Shown: positions 43,630-60,500 of the stretch, in pieces | Layout of the letters: each line of letters opens with the position of its first letter | Numbering within the stretch: position 1 is the first letter of the stretch | Assembly: GCA_023055425.1 (NCBI GenBank) | Contig: JALGPY010000007.1 | Coordinates: 87,941,136 to 88,005,135, forward strand | DNA: 64,000 nucleotides | Direction of reading: 5' to 3' | Source of the DNA: Linanthus parryae | Lineage: Eukaryota; Streptophyta; Magnoliopsida; Ericales; Polemoniaceae | Notes under the pieces: generated by a model | Database searches by the model: none | The model's input: the letters and a program-made list of their open reading frames with translations, nothing else | What the model was told of the DNA's origin: nothing | Program-made: the position numbers and the translations under genes

Positions 43630-44111
43630 GTTATATTAACCATTTATATCAACCGATGCGATGTTATAGTGATAGCGGCCTGCATAACAATGCTTGCACA
43701 TTTGAAATTCGCTGGTAAAAATTGTCTCTTACAGAGGCCAAGAAAAACGGGGGAAACACTTCTAGCCACCCCTACATTCCAGTGGTTGCCATAATCTTCG
43801 CGACAACCGCTGGAGAAATATTTACCAGCGATTTTGGAAGCTATACCAACGGTTCAAGATGTCGGTAAATCCTTCATTTGTGCCCGCGGTTGGCTTCTCA
43901 ACACCCACAGTTTTTAAATCCGCTGGTACAGACATAGTCTGCTACAGCGGTCAAGAAAACCGCGGGTAAGAGTTCTAGCGACGGCTACATGCCAACGGTT
44001 GTAATTTTTGTGCCAGCGCTTTTTGCAACTGCTGGAGAAACATTTACCCGCGGTTTTTGGGGGCTATACCAGCGTTTCCGACCGCTGGTAAAGCCTTCAT
44101 TTCTTGTAGTG
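43630..44111. mobile_element. CACTA (En/Spm) transposon end with subterminal repeats
   Basis: The right end reads CTTCATTTCTTGTAGTG (44095-44111), the complement of a CACTACAAGAAATG terminus. Inside it, ACCGCTGGTAAA-type words occur in both orientations (about 43713, 43800-43835, 43925, 44030, 44090), like the subterminal binding sites of CACTA transposases. I cannot find the other terminus, so the left limit is where these repeats stop. No transposase is present. Confidence 0.62.
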
Positions 44112-45788
<1,677 letters not shown>

Positions 45789-46507
45789 AACTTCTCTATC
45801 GAGGCCATCCGTTCGACCATGGAGTTTGAAAATCTTCTTCTTCGAAGTAATCCCAGCATGTCTGCAACGGCCCCCAGTGATGCTTCCATCCCTTGTGCAC
45901 CTGCAGTTATTTCCGATGCCACTAATGGTCAGTCGAGACATCTGATCAAGGACATCTTTGTGGATGGTGCATGGAATATGAACACTCTTTCCTCCAGCAT
46001 TGGTCTTCACACTAAGGGGACCGACAGATCTAAATGGATATTGGAAAGCCCTGTTATGCATCCAGTGCCCAACAAGTGGAGCTTCTAGCCGTGGAACACG
46101 CTATTTGTTTCTCTTTGCATCATAATATCATGCATATTAATATTAATACTGATTGTGCTCATATGGTGTCTCTCTTACAGGGAAAGTCCAGACCTGCTTT
46201 TCAGGATGAGCCAGTCCTTAGTAGAATCAGAAATGCTATGAAGGCTATTGCTATTTTTTCTATTGCCAAAGTCCAACGTCATATGGTGGTTGAAGCTCAC
46301 AAAGCAGCCAAGAAAATCTTGTTAGTAAATCATCCTATGTAGTTGATGTTCATGTGCTATTGTAGTTGTAGTTGTAGTGGTGTTGTTTGGTCTTGTTGTC
46401 TTCTTTGTCTTGTTCTTGGTAGCTTTGGTTGCATTCTATTGTATTCGGACATGGTTTTTGGTCTTGTTTTCGTGTGGTTGTTTATGGAATGATGTCTCTT
46501 TCAACAA

Positions 46508-46551
<44 letters not shown>
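45789..46551 (+). mobile_element. LINE 3' end: RNase H remnant, 3' UTR and poly(A)
   Basis: The frame reads IFVDGAWNMNTLSSSIG (first catalytic Asp) near 45950, then after a shift QVELLAVEHAICFSLHHN (catalytic Glu) and ININTDCAHMVSLLQGK (next Asp) to a stop at about 46342. A GT-rich 3' UTR follows and a 35-base A run at 46517-46551 ends the element. No target duplication is evident because the left border is an LTR-like end. Inactive. Confidence 0.75.
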
Positions 46552-46552
<1 letters not shown>

Positions 46553-47348
46553 ACTGCTTTCTGATTTTCTATAAACACAACCCCACCAACAGAACTGAAC
46601 AACATACCACTACTAACAACTTACCAAGACATAATGCAAACCACTTAGGCCATCAACAACATATAGAAAACAGCAGAAAACATCACAGAAACACAAAAGA
46701 ATTTAGAGAGCATAGGGAGAGTGAAGAGATACCCAATTTATGGCTGCATCTCATAGAATTTCTAGGTTAGCAAGGTTTTAGTGAACACATCTTCCAGCTG
46801 ATCACTGGAGGATACATGAATCAAATGCAGTTGTTTGGCGAGAATCTATTCTCTCACAAAGTGAAAGTCTCTCTCTATGTTCTCGGTTCTGGCATGGAAC
46901 ATAGGATCTCTAGCCAGAGCCGAGGCAAAGAGACTATCACATACCAACATAGAAGCCTGAGATTGAACAACACCCGAATCTCTTAAAATATAAACCAACG
47001 ACTTCATTTATGTTGCAGCTATAGCCATGGACCTATACTCAGCTTCACTTGATGATCTAGCCACAGTGTTATGTTTCTTTGAACTCCAAGAAATCAAAGA
47101 GTGTCCCATAAATATACAAAACTCTGAAGTAGATCTCCAGTCAATAGAAGAACCTTCCCAATCAGCACCTGAATACCCAGACAGGAGCAAAGATTCCCCA
47201 GAAATCACAATACCATGATAAATAGTGCCTTTTAACATATCATAGAACCCTCTTCAATGTCACAAAGTACTAAATTGTAGGCTGATGCATCCTTTGACAG
47301 ATACAATTAACAGAGAACTGCAAATATAGACTTGTAATTGTGAGATAC

Positions 47349-50330
<2,982 letters not shown>

Positions 50331-52699
50331 GATACTGTAAAGCCCCTACCAAGCTTCTAAAGAAATATACATCATGAAATGGCTGAGAACCTTGTAGAAC
50401 ACTGAGAGACTTGGTAGCAACTGGTGAAACGCAGGGATAGAATTTATACATCCCAGCTTTCTTCAACAAATCAGAAGAATACTTTGACTGATGCAAGTGA
50501 AGACTGTGATTAGCATGGTGTTGAACCTCAATGCCCAAGAAATAAAAAAAGAGTACATAAGTCCTTGAGAGAAAAAAACAGACTGCATGTGAGCAATAAG
50601 ATATCCTATATCAGCATCATTACTACCAGTGATTAGTATATCAGCCACATATACTAACGTTGTTATTTTCACAAAAAGTTACGCATCGGCAGCTGAAGTA
50701 GCAAAACCTTGATTTAACAAATACCAAGAGAACATCTTGAACCAAGCTCTAGGGCATGTTTTAACCCATTAAAAGACTCGTATAGCTTCCATACTAACCC
50801 GGAAGTAGATACAAACCCTGGAGGTTGTTGCGTATGCACCTGTTGGAGAGATCCATGTAGAAAAACATTAGAGACATCATATTGATGTGCCAAGAGTGAT
50901 CCATAGATAGAGATAAGACAAACTCAATTGTCTGATGTTTGACAACTGAAAGTCTCAGTATAATCCACACCCTCTTTTTTTTATGAAAACATTTGGCCAC
51001 TAATCTTGACTTGTATCTAGAAACAGTAACATATGTGTTCCTTTTAATTCTAAATACCCATTTGCATCCTATGGAATTTATGTGAGATGGAAGAGACACC
51101 AGAGACCAAGTATTTTGTTTAAAAGAAGAGCTTGATACTCCCCACTAATTGCTTGCAGCAAGCGAGGAGAGTTGAGTGCTTCTTCAACTGAAGTAGGTTC
51201 TGTTTCAAGAAAGCTAACAACTGCAGAGTGACAGTATTTGGGATTGGGCTTGGAGGTGCATGCCATGGATCTGGTAGTCATAGGATGAAGAGGTACAGAT
51301 GAAGGTAGTGAGGAAGTAAGAAAGATTGGAGTTAAGAAACTCCGATCTCAGGTATAATTTGTGGCATTGAGTTTAGAAGCAACATTAGAGTTATGTAGAT
51401 GAAAAACAAGTTCATAAAACATAACAGATCTAGACACATACACTACTTTAGTAGTAAGATCGATACACATGTAGCCTTTGGTGTAAGACAGTAACCAAGA
51501 AAAAGTCATTGTGTAGATCTGGAATGACTTTTCGAGGGAGCATAAGGACTAATTCAAGGATAGCATATAGAACCAATTTTTTTGAGTGAAGAGTAGTCAT
51601 GATGATGCTTACACAGCATATAATAAGGTGACTTGTGCTTGAGAAATGATTTGGGAAGCTTGCTTATGAGATAATTTGTAGTAAGAATAGCTTCAAGCCA
51701 ATAAGTACTGGGTAAGTTAGCATGACACAAGAGAGAAACAATTGTTTCTACCAAGTGTCTATGCTTTCTCTCATCTTTACCATTTTGCTCTGGAGTATAG
51801 GTACAAGAGGTTTGATGAATTGTACAATTTGATTGCAAGAATATAGCAAAGTCATGATTAACAGTAACAACAAACTGAGTATGAATTATAGCAGAAAAAT
51901 GTAAGCATTCATGATAAGCGTGATCCCTAGATTAAAGGGGATAAATCTAAGTGAACTTTGTATAGTCATCCAAGAACAACACATAGAATCTGTGAAAAGA
52001 TACAATGGGAGAAGGTCCCCAAGCATAATGAATGTACTATCTGAAATGGTGTTGTTGTTACATTGCCACTTTTTGGGAAGGGTAACTTGTGATACTTAGA
52101 TACAGCACATGAAGAACACAACTGTGTTGGTGATTGAACCTTCACATTTAACGCAGAAGACAAGTGTTGCATAACAGGAAAAGGTGGATGTCCCAGCCTG
52201 GAATGCCACAAAGAGAATGGAGAGGTAGTCACTGCAGAGAGACAAGCTGCAGTAGGAGTAGAGACACATGAGAGAGCATACATGCCATTGCTACATGGGC
52301 CTGGGTGTAGAACAACCCTGGTAAGTCATGTGTGACAAAACCATGAGAGTTAAAAGAAATGGCACAATTGTTGTTCGTAGCATATAGATGAACAAACATC
52401 AAATTACTAGAAAATATAGGACATGAGACAAGAAGAAAGAAGAGGTAGGCAGAGAGAGATTCCAAATCCATGTTACTGAATAGAAACCTCATAACCATCC
52501 CCAAGAGACACTGAATCACTACCTTCATAAGGCATAGCATGTGACACATTGTACAGCGGATTTGTGAAATGATGAGTAGGTCCAGAGTCCAGCAACCATG
52601 GTGGAGTTGGAGGACCATTGCTCATTTGCTGAGAAGATGTAGAAGCACTGGGGGGTGCTATAGGATGGAACATGAGGTACATGATAATGTGGACCTGAA

Positions 52700-53150
52700 C
52701 CAGAATGCACTTAGGTCTTATAAGCCTTCTTAGGAGCAGATCTCATTGCATACTTATTAGTGTCAAGCCTGAACCAACAGTCCTTGGCAGTCTTTCTAGT
52801 TCTTAAGATCTTGATCTACTGTTAACCAGGTCGTATAAGGAGGATTGGGTGCAGGAGACGAAGAATCAGACGATTTAGGGTTAACCTACGGTTCGGCAAT
52901 GTTGCCAAAAAACATGATCTAAGAGTTCATTTGCCTAAAGAATCGTTAGCATATGTGCTCGCCAGAGGATGTAATTGTTTCCGTCGAGTCAAATTGCAAC
53001 AGCGAATTCATATTCCTGATAAAGATCTTGAGACCTTGCGGAAGAACGATTTCCGACGGACAGTGGATGAACACGGTGGACTCGCTATCACATGGATTTC
53101 GATTAGAGACAGTAACGGGTCGTCGGAGAATAGGTGAAATGAGCGACAGG
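52700..53150 (-). pseudogene. Remnant of gag of Copia element D
   Basis: Between the primer site and the protease only about 450 bp remain, far less than a full Copia gag. Minus-strand frames show TTWLTVDQDLK-like sequence near 52810 with stops, and no zinc knuckle. Open frames on the plus strand at 52931-53165 are shadows. Confidence 0.45.
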
Positions 53151-53157
53151 CTTCAAA

Positions 53158-53170
53158 GGCTCTGACACCG
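53158..53170 (-). promoter_or_regulatory. Primer binding site of Copia element D
   Basis: The minus strand reads CGGTGTCAGAGCC directly inside the LTR end, a slightly changed form of the initiator tRNA-Met site TGGTATCAGAGCC. Confidence 0.7.
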
Positions 53171-53290
53171 TGTAGAAACGGATCACCTCATCAGGAGATG
53201 GAGAAAGAGAGGGAAGAAGAGGAAGTAGATTAACCAGAAGTAGGGAAATCATTTTGTTAATTACATTCAACAGAACATTTGGTTAGTTAA

Positions 53291-53577
53291 AGTACTATCT
53301 CTGATTTCTAGGAACAGCCTACTTTACTTTGTCACTTTTCATGGGGTCACTTTGACCCGGTGATTTAATCAGCAAAACGATACAATAATTTGATAATCTT
53401 TGTATGGACTTGTAGAGTAAACTTTATTCTACAACACCGTAAAAAAAAATTAAAAAAATTATATCATTTTGCTATCTCAATCACCGAGTCAAAGTAACCC
53501 ACCGAGTCAAAGTAACCCAGTTATAGGTTGAAAAAGTCAAATCAGAACATTACAGAAGAAAAAGGGATGAAGGAGTT
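53291..53577. mobile_element. Decayed Stowaway-type MITE
   Basis: It aligns along its length with the Stowaway element at 27650-27909: GTCACTTTGACCCGGTGATTT, CAAAACGATACAATAATTTGATAATC, TTGTAGAGTAAA, then the mirrored part ending AAAAAGGGATGAAGGAG. A short internal duplication (CACCGAGTCAAAGTAACC twice near 53485-53520) and a changed terminus show its age. Confidence 0.7.
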
Positions 53578-54581
53578 GATAGGAACTTTGACATATTACA
53601 GACTGAACCCTCTAATTCATACTTAGTACTTCTCTCAATATGAGCACATTAAAAAGAATGATGACCTACTCATGGGTCGGACAAGATGGTGGTAACACAT
53701 TCCCTACAGGATTCCCGTCATAGATGCCAATTAACCATCATAACTAAAATGCTAAACCATAAATCAACCACGAGTAAAAATGATATATTGCCAGTATTTT
53801 ATAGATTGTACAGAGTTTGTAGTACTTTCCTCCGGAAGAATCAGTGTCAATTAGAAACCCGAGTCTCTTTCAATAACAGAAATCTCACTTTCTTTCTTCA
53901 CATCTCACAGTTACACTGGTCTAAAAATGCTATCAGACCTGTCAACTCAATGTTCCACCCCTTACGGCTTGTCAATAGCAACAAGAGAAGGATCACTCTA
54001 TTTACAGTTCGGAGATGGCAACCATGCATTTACAACAACTTAACACTGATTGACTGAATAAGGCCAACTCCAAAAATCGTAACGCGAATCAAAGAATTAA
54101 CCGCATTTCCACATAGACAACCCAAAGCTTCAAAATCACCTGGACAAGAAAAAGAGAGAACATCGTTAGAGGAGCACAAATGTCAAATATTGGATGAGAA
54201 GAGAGCTCATAGAAGAAAATGTAACCATAAATCATTGTACCTAGTCCTCAAATTTTGAAGAAAAAACAAAATCTTTTTAGGACAACATATACATGGATCA
54301 CCAGAAAAGAAGTTTCTGCAATGACGCATGGTAAAAATATTTTTAAAAACAAACAAATGCAGTGAATTTTATTTACAATACAGATGTTGTGCCGAATGCA
54401 TGACTGCAACCAACCTAAAATGGGAGTAAAATGTACTATCTAAGAGGTATGGTGTAGTAGAGTCAAATCAATGCAAAAGAAAACTCACCCAGCCTCTCTT
54501 TTCCATCTAAATAATTTGCAAAATCGGAAATCGAGGCCAGACACCGCAAAATCAAAATATTTGGAAACCACTTCTCCACCA
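53578..54581 (-). other. Downstream region of the KA120 gene, 3' UTR and flank
   Basis: No gene is seen on either strand. On the minus strand AATAAA at 54373-54368 lies about 210 bases after the stop codon and is a candidate poly(A) signal. Open frames at 53686-54057 and 54471-54710 show no family features. Confidence 0.45.
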
Positions 54582-57500
54582 TTATGGCATTTTCAATGCC
54601 TGTTTCAATTGAGCCATAGCTGCAGGATGCATTCTACCGAAGGCCGTATTAAAAGATTCCCCATGAAGAGCAGCACATGTCTGAAGATTTTCTCTCACCG
54701 AATTCTCTAGTGACAACTGGTTTACAGGGTCAGACATTTTGATCTAAAAGAAAAAGAAGAACAAACTATCAGAGGCTGCATCGGTTCTCAATTAAAGAAG
54801 TACTAATATAACAACGATAAACACCTGTCTCTTCCTGTATTCTTTGCTTGGAACATGAGGTCTGCTGCTGTTGCTCATATCACTACTGATGTATAGTCAA
54901 GAGAGGGGCACGTCAATTCAATAATGAATAGTTGCAAAAGCCATAACAAATTTATTGCTGTATTACTGAATCTAACCTGGACTCTTCTTCTGTAAACTCG
55001 TCACTTTCATCCAAAATAACACTAGTGCATACACTAACAAAATAGTCCAAATTTTATCAGAAACGTGGACAAATAGATTGAATTCCAATACTTGCATCCA
55101 ACTAAAGTGCAAAATATACCTTAGGATCTGATCAAGCTTATCCAAGACTTGGGGCAATCTTAAAGTCAATGTTATAGAGAGAGCTAAACCAAAAGCCTTC
55201 CTTTGGGCAGAATTTACATTATCAACCTGTGACCATATTGAGTCAGGTCTATTTAGAGCAAGTAGTTTGAAGCAAAAAATGCAAACAGATTATAGAATAC
55301 TATGCATCAACATCAACAATTGCCTTCTTCATGATCTACTGCCAAGTATCGTTTACATTTCAGAAGTGTCAGCCCCATTTACATTCATTCTAGACTCGAG
55401 AGGTCTAAGGAAACTATGTTAAGGTCTTTATCCTGAGAAAGTGAGAGGCAGTCTATTAGATATGGATGTATAACATTGAGACAGAGAGGATTTTGAACAA
55501 ACTTGAAGAAGATGGACTGCGGAGCGCGGCACACAGTTGACTGAACCATTCTGAATGAAGCGGCTGATCAAATGCAGGAAAGAACTGGAGTATTGCTTTA
55601 GCAATTGTACGAACGGTAAATTATAAATGATAAAAAATCACCTCTCTCAAGTGGTTAATCATTCAAGGGTACAAGATTCCCCCCCCCCCCCCCTGTAATT
55701 TGTCATAAAGACACTCTTCCCCCTCCTACTAAGCATAAAGACGCTCTACCCCCTTATATGGCCAAACATTTGGACACTTAACCCCCTGCCTTTTGTCTCT
55801 GTTTGGGCGTCTGTGAGGTTAATTTTTACCATATTTTTTGGCTATTTTACCCCTAATTTGTGTAGAAGTCTATTACACCCCTGACTATTCTTCTTTCTTC
55901 TTATCTGCTCTCCCATTCTCCATCTTCTCTCTCAACTCAGATTCTGCAAAGACCAACCAGATGTGCATTCACCACAACCCAACCCACCACAACCACCCCT
56001 CAACTCAAATTATACCATAACCTAACACCCCCTAGGCCTCCACTTCCCAAAGCTTGCAGAAACCACCATCACCACCAACGACATCAGTCCACTCTCTCTC
56101 TCTCTACCCCTAGTTCCACCCCACCGCCATCGCAAACCACCAAAATTGAGCCCTAAATCAAACCCCAACCTAATCAACACTCTCAATTAAAGCCTCGTTC
56201 TGGCGAAGACTGGCAACTCAACCAATTCGCAAAAGAAAAACACAAATTTCAATGTTTGAGCACCTAGCACATACAGAGAACATCCCCCGCTTCATTGTCT
56301 CTACCAATCTTATTATCTCCGCAACCAAATGAAACCAACTCTACCATATCTCCTTCTCACTCTTCACCCACACTCGCATCCAAACCAGCTTCAACTCAAA
56401 CACCTCAAATCACAACCACCCATCACAATCGTATTAAACCCACCATCATTACCTCTCTAGTCATCATACGCAGCCAAAAATCAGACTCATGGCTGGACTC
56501 TGACAACATGCAGACCACCTCCCCTTCATCACCTTCAGAAAACCACTAGAGCCTTAACACACATCTCCTAAACCTCTATGGACCTGGGTTGCTAAGTGAA
56601 GTGAATAAATCATTGTCAACTCCAGTATCGGTACTGTGATGGAAGACGAATGACCGGGAGTCTTTACAGACTGTTGATCTGGAACTATGAAGGGAGAGGC
56701 GGAGAGATGATTTAGGGTTTGACAGAGGAAGAGAAACTGGGTAACAGAGGAGGGCAGCCTCAGCCCAAATTTAAAGGAGATGGAGGAGGAAGTTCTGACG
56801 ATTGCAATGGCGGTGGAGGTGGAGGAGGCGGTGGAGGTGGAGAGCTTGAAAGTGGCTTCTATGGCTGTTGAGCCCTTGGGTTTTCGAGGGAGTAGAGAAT
56901 GGGGAACAATGGGCGGTTGTGAGGGAGGTGTGTTGGGTTCACATTGCCAGAATTAATGGATGTTAGACAGAGAACAAAGATGTATGGCTGGTGGAGAGAG
57001 AGAGAGAGAGTAAGAGTCGGTAGGGGTGACTAGGGTTAGGAGGGAGGTGGAGTTCTGTGGTAATTTCTCTGAATCGTTGGGGGTACAATGGTCTTTTAAT
57101 GAGATCCATTAGCATTTCATCCATTACGAGGTGGGTTGAGGGTTTTATCCTTAGTATGAGGGGGCAGAGTGTCTTTACGCTAAACGATTGGGAGTGAAAG
57201 TGTCAATTACCCATCATTTAAAAGTCGAAACGTACAAAACAAAACTGTTGTTCAAGATGATATACATATGGATGGAACTTGTATCCTCGCCCCAAACTAC
57301 CACATCTACATAATAAGCTGCTATGGGGAATAAGCTATCCCCCAAAATGTGACATATGGAATAGCTTATCCCCACCATATCCTAGAGACCAAACACTTCA
57401 TTAAAAGAAAAAAAAAATCTAAAACATTTTGAAGATAAATCTTCTTCTTTGGGGCCGTGCCCTCGGGCACAGGTTATGCACTAGTTGCTAAAAGGAGGAG

Positions 57501-60500
57501 ACGACTGACAAGAACAGAAACGTAGAGACAGCAATTCCGATATCAAACTTAACAACGTCATTAGGTTAGAGCTAAACTCAAGGAAAAAAGGGACAGATAC
57601 AGCACTAGAACACTAGTACTACAGATTTTTAGTGCAACTGTGTCTCAAACAAAATCTTGGTACTAAACGCAAAGTTCACTAACCTTGTCGAGCCAAATAT
57701 CTACGAGAGAGAGAAATACATTCTCTTCAGCTGTGAATCCTTTGTTATGGAGAAGCAACAAGAGTGATGGGTCTGATGTTAATTGGGCAAGGAAATTAGA
57801 GTTTGTCACCAAAATTCTTGCCATAATGCTAGCTGAATTTGCTTTAACAGCTGTCTTTGACGGATCGTGGTCATCTCTTCCAGTCACACATATAACTATT
57901 AATTTCTGGCAATGCCAAGTAGAAAACACACACACACACACACAAGAGAAACAAATTAATCTACATCCAGAACCAATTACAATAGTAGTACCAAACATAA
58001 CCATCGACAATTACCTGAAGGGTGCTTCTGATCAACTGTGGCACATCCATAGGGAAACACTGAAAATAGAAGACCCAAAAGCATGGTAAGTAAATCTATT
58101 TTAGCTACTGTACAACCATTTATACCATAAAAAAATTATGATAACACTAATGCTGCATACTGAAATTGCCTTAACTTCCTAAGAAAGCCAGGAAGAGGGA
58201 ATGCATTAGAGGCACCGAGAGCTCCACAGCACACATCAGTTCAAAATTTACAGGGACTACGGTTCTGCTACCCTAAGGACTCCAAGTAAGTGAAGTTGTC
58301 AATAAGAAACAAGATTAGACAGATTTACCTGAATTAGAATTTCAACTACTGGAATAATCCAAAGCAACCCTCTGTCATTTGCATTTTCTACAACGACATC
58401 AAGAATTTTGGCAACACTGGAAGCATGTAGACTGAGAAAATCAGTTCCACCCAAAATTATGTAGTCCTCGATGATATTTGCAGCAACCTATACTTTGTAG
58501 TAACTAAAAGTTAGCTTCAGAAATAAGCCATGGAAGGAATATGCAAGTAATAAAAACACTTTTCAGACCTTCAAATGGTCCAAACATCTGTCCAAAATTT
58601 GCAGAAGACGAGGGAAATACTCCAAAAGTTGAGGCACCATTGAGGGTGCTTGAGAAAGTGTCGCTTCCCATAACTGCATTACAATGTTGCTAGCATTAAC
58701 ATGGTATGGCCAACCTGGAATGCACTTCTAATATCCACAGTAAAATCTAAGATAAAGACTCGTCAAATCACAAACCAGCATGCTGTCTTCCAGTAGTTCA
58801 TCTGGGCTACTCGGATCAGTACCACTTCGTAGAATGGGCAGTAACATATAGTAACATGTCGGTGACTCATAGCCAAGAGCAATAACAAAGTTCCTCAGTG
58901 CAGCTAGAAGTTGAATCTGCAGAAGACTCTCTCCAGACGATTCCTCCCAAGCCTGGAATCAAAAGGTTCTTTCAGCACATGCAGAGAGTATCAAATCGAT
59001 AAAAGTGAACACTGTAGTTTCATCAGTGAACCGGTATTATCGTTCAAGCTTTTCAACAGTGTTTCAGGTAAAGTAAGCTACATATGTCAACAGAATCCTG
59101 ATTACCGCAAACTGATATCCTGTGTAGTACCTTTAGATTTCCTGAAGCTTACTTTCTCAAACTTATCGAGAAAAAATGTCAACAATAACATGACCACCTC
59201 CTATAGGAAAGACGTTTTTCTCAACTGTTTGATTCAATATTCACAAGTGAGTATTTAGATCTTATACAGATTCTCAGTACCTCTATATAATCAAAAACAG
59301 TTTCTTGAGATACGAATCATCCATGGGCCTGAATAACTTGGTGCTGCAATTCCTCTCGTTAAAAGTTAAACTACGGAGTCTTACAGTTGTAACCAATGGA
59401 AAAATTAAAGCCGTCCAAGCTTCGAGGGAAGGTTCCCAACAATTTTTTGAGCTATATTGACCCACACTTCTGTTCTCATTTTTGCATCATTACATAAATG
59501 GAGATAGCAAAGTGCACTGACAATAGATATTTTTTCTCCTTCCCTTTGCTCGCCATGAGGGCCACTATGCTTCGCCCTTTTTTCTACACCCATTAATTTA
59601 ACCTCCTATGTGTCATGATATGATTGTGCGTAACTATTTAATTTTAAGATCTTTCTATAATCATATCACCAATAAGAAACATCTACATATGCGGTGAAAT
59701 TAAATGTTAAAGAAAAAATTGTGACAATTAGCATTTCCCGGAGTCAGTAGACACTAGACATCCTATGTTACCAGAAACTTAAAATGCTGCGGTAGGTGGA
59801 ACAGGAACGGGAAATGCAATAGGGCTCAGTACGGGGTACGCTGGGGGTAGGCTTCTACGGAACGTTATCTGGGACGAAATACGATTACTAGGAAAGAACG
59901 CCAATTGGGACGATTTGTCCTACATGTATCTAAAGGTCTTTTAATATTAATCTATGTAGTTTCAAACTTGCATAAGAACTATCCACGCTCTTTTTTTTTC
60001 CAAACACCATTATGTGGTTTAGGATTGAAGAAGCAGGACGAAGATTGGAACTAATGGTAAAACAAATTCTTGTTGTAATATGCTAATGATTGCAGTCTCC
60101 AAAGACTTTAGTTAGTACCGCATTAGAGGACTCCTGGAAATAGGGATTTGGTTTCCTTTTACAAAAATTAAATTTTATAATTATTGGTTTACCTTACCAA
60201 TTAGCTATTAATATAGTAATAAATAATATAATAAACTCAGACAACTACTTTTCCTATTAAAGAATATAGTATTTCATAACCTAGCCTCTAACAAAGAGAG
60301 GATGAACACACATCCCAACCAGAGAAGACAATGGCTACTGTGAGAGAACATAGAAAAATAGAGAAGATGGGTCAGATCGTTAAAATTGACAACGATAAGT
60401 TCTGTTCCTTCTCTCACTTTAAATTTCGGGACGCTCTTTTAGCAATCCGTGTCGAAATGTAACGTGTTTCTGTACAAACCACCCTGATCGAGAAAGGCGG

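Noticed and set aside
59283..59593. An extra KA120 exon
   Set aside because: The flanking exons join in phase 0 with continuous family sequence; the fragment has a frame change, a stop and no clean splice sites.
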